Origin: Mucilaginibacter_A sp050954865
GTDB taxonomy: Bacteria > Bacteroidota > Bacteroidia > Sphingobacteriales > Sphingobacteriaceae
Length of the DNA stretch: 7,518 bases
Direction of reading: 5' to 3'
Assembly (NCBI GenBank): GCA_050954865.1
Contig: JBPBQN010000203.1
Span: forward strand, 1 to 7,518
Shown here in pieces: positions 6,287-7,518 of the stretch. Position 1 is the first letter of the stretch. Each line of letters begins with the position of its first letter. The translations under genes and the position numbers were made by a program. A model generated the notes under the pieces. The model was given only the letters and a program-made list of their open reading frames with translations, had not been told where the DNA came from and made no database searches.

Positions 6287-7417
6287 TTGAAAAAAATAAT
6301 ACCCGTTTATGCCCGATGGTCTTTAATTTTATTCACTATCATTTCACTTGGTTTCCTGATTATTGTCGGAAAACAAATTCTTTGTCCGCTGGTTTTTGCC
6401 ATGCTATTTTCGCTTTTACTGCTGCCTATTGGCAAATTTCTGGAAGAGCGTTTTCATTTCAACCGAAGTGCAGCTTCCATGACGGCTGTTTTGCTGATGC
6501 TGGCCGCAATCACGCTCGTATTATATTTGGTTGGTTCGCAACTAGCTGATTTACTAGAAAATTGGCCGAAAATTAAGATCGAATTAAATAACTCGTTTCA
6601 TGGCATATTAAACTGGGTGCGGGCCAATTATCATGTCAACCAAAGCAAACAACTCAACATCGTGCACAGTGCAACCAGCAAAATTGCAGAAGGCGGCGGT
6701 TCTGGTGCCATCGGTGTTACGCTGCTTACGGCTTCATCCGTTTTGCTGTTTTGGGTTTTGGTAATCATCGATACATTTTTTATGCTTTTTTACCGCCGTT
6801 TGCTGCTGCAATTTCTGATTGCTGTTTTTAAGAAGGAAAATGCTATCGCCGTTTTTGAAGTAGTAGAACGTATCAAATATATCATCTCCAAGTATATTTT
6901 GGGACTGATGCTGGAAATGCTGGTCGTTTCTGGCGTGTGCTGCACCGTTTTCCTGATCGGTGGTTTGCAATATGCTTTATTGCTGGGCATGATCACCGGC
7001 TTGTTCAACATCATTCCTTATCTGGGTATTGCTACAGCTTTAATAATCAGCATTTTAATTACAATTAGTACAGGTGTAGCTGCCGGAAAAGTAATTTTGG
7101 TTAGCGCTACTATTGTGCTGATGCACTTGATCGATAGCAACGTTTTATTGCCAATGATTGTTGGTTCCAAAGTTCGCATCAATGCTTTAATCACCATTCT
7201 GGGCGTTTTTTTGGGTGAGATGCTTTGGGGAATTCCAGGCATGTTTTTGTCCATTCCAGTGATTGCGATCCTGAAAATTATTTTTGACCGGGTAGAAAAC
7301 CTGCAACCCTGGGGATTATTATTGGGCGATGAAGTTTTAGAAGATGAAGTGATGGAAACCAAAACTTTTATGGAAGAAGCAAACGCTGCTAAAGAAGAAG
7401 CTTCTCCACAAATTTAA
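6287..7417 (+). CDS. AI-2E family transporter (PerM/TqsA-like membrane protein)
   Basis: This is a polytopic inner-membrane protein of 376 residues. Hydrophobic segments are at about 11-50 (two helices), 64-84, 146-168, 206-262 (two or three), 266-283 and 298-332, with a soluble stretch at 85-140 between helices. This is the standard AI-2E plan. The conserved GLFNIIPYLG block is at 238-247, and DSNVLLPMIVGSKVRINAL (283-301) is typical of the C-terminal half. Characterised members export AI-2 or act as ion/proton antiporters, so the substrate cannot be read from the sequence. The start is TTG: an in-frame TAA at 6272 leaves no upstream ATG, and the next ATG (residue 39) would remove the first helix. 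No Shine-Dalgarno site is seen; an imperfect -7 box (AATATTTG, 6275-6282) almost abuts the start. The tail (347-376) is acidic and soluble. Confidence 0.9.
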   Translation: MKKIIPVYARWSLILFTIISLGFLIIVGKQILCPLVFAMLFSLLLLPIGKFLEERFHFNRSAASMTAVLLMLAAITLVLYLVGSQLADLLENWPKIKIELNNSFHGILNWVRANYHVNQSKQLNIVHSATSKIAEGGGSGAIGVTLLTASSVLLFWVLVIIDTFFMLFYRRLLLQFLIAVFKKENAIAVFEVVERIKYIISKYILGLMLEMLVVSGVCCTVFLIGGLQYALLLGMITGLFNIIPYLGIATALIISILITISTGVAAGKVILVSATIVLMHLIDSNVLLPMIVGSKVRINALITILGVFLGEMLWGIPGMFLSIPVIAILKIIFDRVENLQPWGLLLGDEVLEDEVMETKTFMEEANAAKEEASPQI

Positions 7418-7451
7418 GTTGATCAAAACAGTATTGTTTAATTTTTCGGCA

Positions 7452-7483
7452 TTCGATTAAAAAGATATTTTTTCGATTAAAAA
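7452..7483 (+). repeat. 12-bp direct repeat TTCGATTAAAAA, 20-bp period
   Basis: Identical copies lie at 7452-7463 and 7472-7483, exactly 20 bp apart (about two helical turns). They fall in the spacer after the AI-2E gene and upstream of a possible next start. The arrangement suits tandem protein-binding sites on one DNA face, but AT-rich sequence makes chance similarity possible. Confidence 0.45.
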
Positions 7484-7504
7484 TAAACAGAAATCAGGTT
7501 GAGG

Positions 7505-7518
7505 ATGAAAAAAGATAC
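7505..7518 (+). CDS. Possible start of a downstream gene, truncated by the window edge
   Basis: An ATG followed by AAA AAA GAT (MKKD) begins 87 nt after the AI-2E stop, with GGTTGAGG immediately before it. Four codons are too few to identify a product; the Lys-rich start would fit a signal peptide but this is only a guess. Confidence 0.25.

Noticed and set aside
7018..7362. 114-codon minus-strand frame opposite the AI-2E gene
   Set aside because: It is complementary to conserved transmembrane coding sequence; the Ile/Thr/Lys-rich peptide is a shadow.
7465..7484. AT-rich ATTTTT/AAAAAT dyad after the AI-2E gene as an intrinsic terminator
   Set aside because: It has no GC-containing stem and is better explained as part of the 12-bp direct repeats.

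Overview
The window reads as ordinary chromosomal DNA of a Bacteroidota bacterium, most likely in or near the Sphingobacteriaceae (Pedobacter/Mucilaginibacter type). This rests on protein style, moderate GC, scarce Shine-Dalgarno sites, two perfect TAnnTTTG promoter elements at gene starts, and intergenic palindromic repeats of a kind I associate with that group. No database search was possible, so the family assignment is an inference. I see no defence system, mobile element, CRISPR array or RNA gene, and no clear candidate for an undescribed multi-gene system. The genes are mostly housekeeping.

Layout from left to right. At 3-923 (+) is the 3' part of a membrane-anchored trypsin-like serine protease whose start lies outside the window. 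It converges on a minus-strand operon, pdxH - nuoC - nuoD (3400 down to 1057), which encodes PLP synthesis and two adjacent subunits of the complex I peripheral arm. A 133-bp spacer between the protease and nuoD holds a long imperfect hairpin. Divergent from pdxH is yqgE (3639-4202, +), a YqgE/AlgH-family gene. It converges on purK - purE (6090 down to 4336, minus strand), the two-step N5-CAIR branch of purine synthesis, with purK first. That convergent spacer also holds a repeat related to the first. Divergent from purK is an AI-2E-family membrane transporter (6287-7417, +) with a TTG start. The last 100 bp carry a 12-bp direct repeat and perhaps the first codons of another gene.

The genes follow an alternating convergent/divergent pattern. 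Both convergent 3' spacers carry the same repeat family plus a shared 14-nt motif. Both divergent 5' spacers carry a related motif containing GATAAAAGAAG. These recurrent non-coding signals are the most notable part of the window. Three minus- or plus-strand genes (pdxH, purK, and the truncated protease) have a TTG upstream that a naive ORF caller could take as the start; I give corrected starts for pdxH and purK and mark the protease as 5'-partial.
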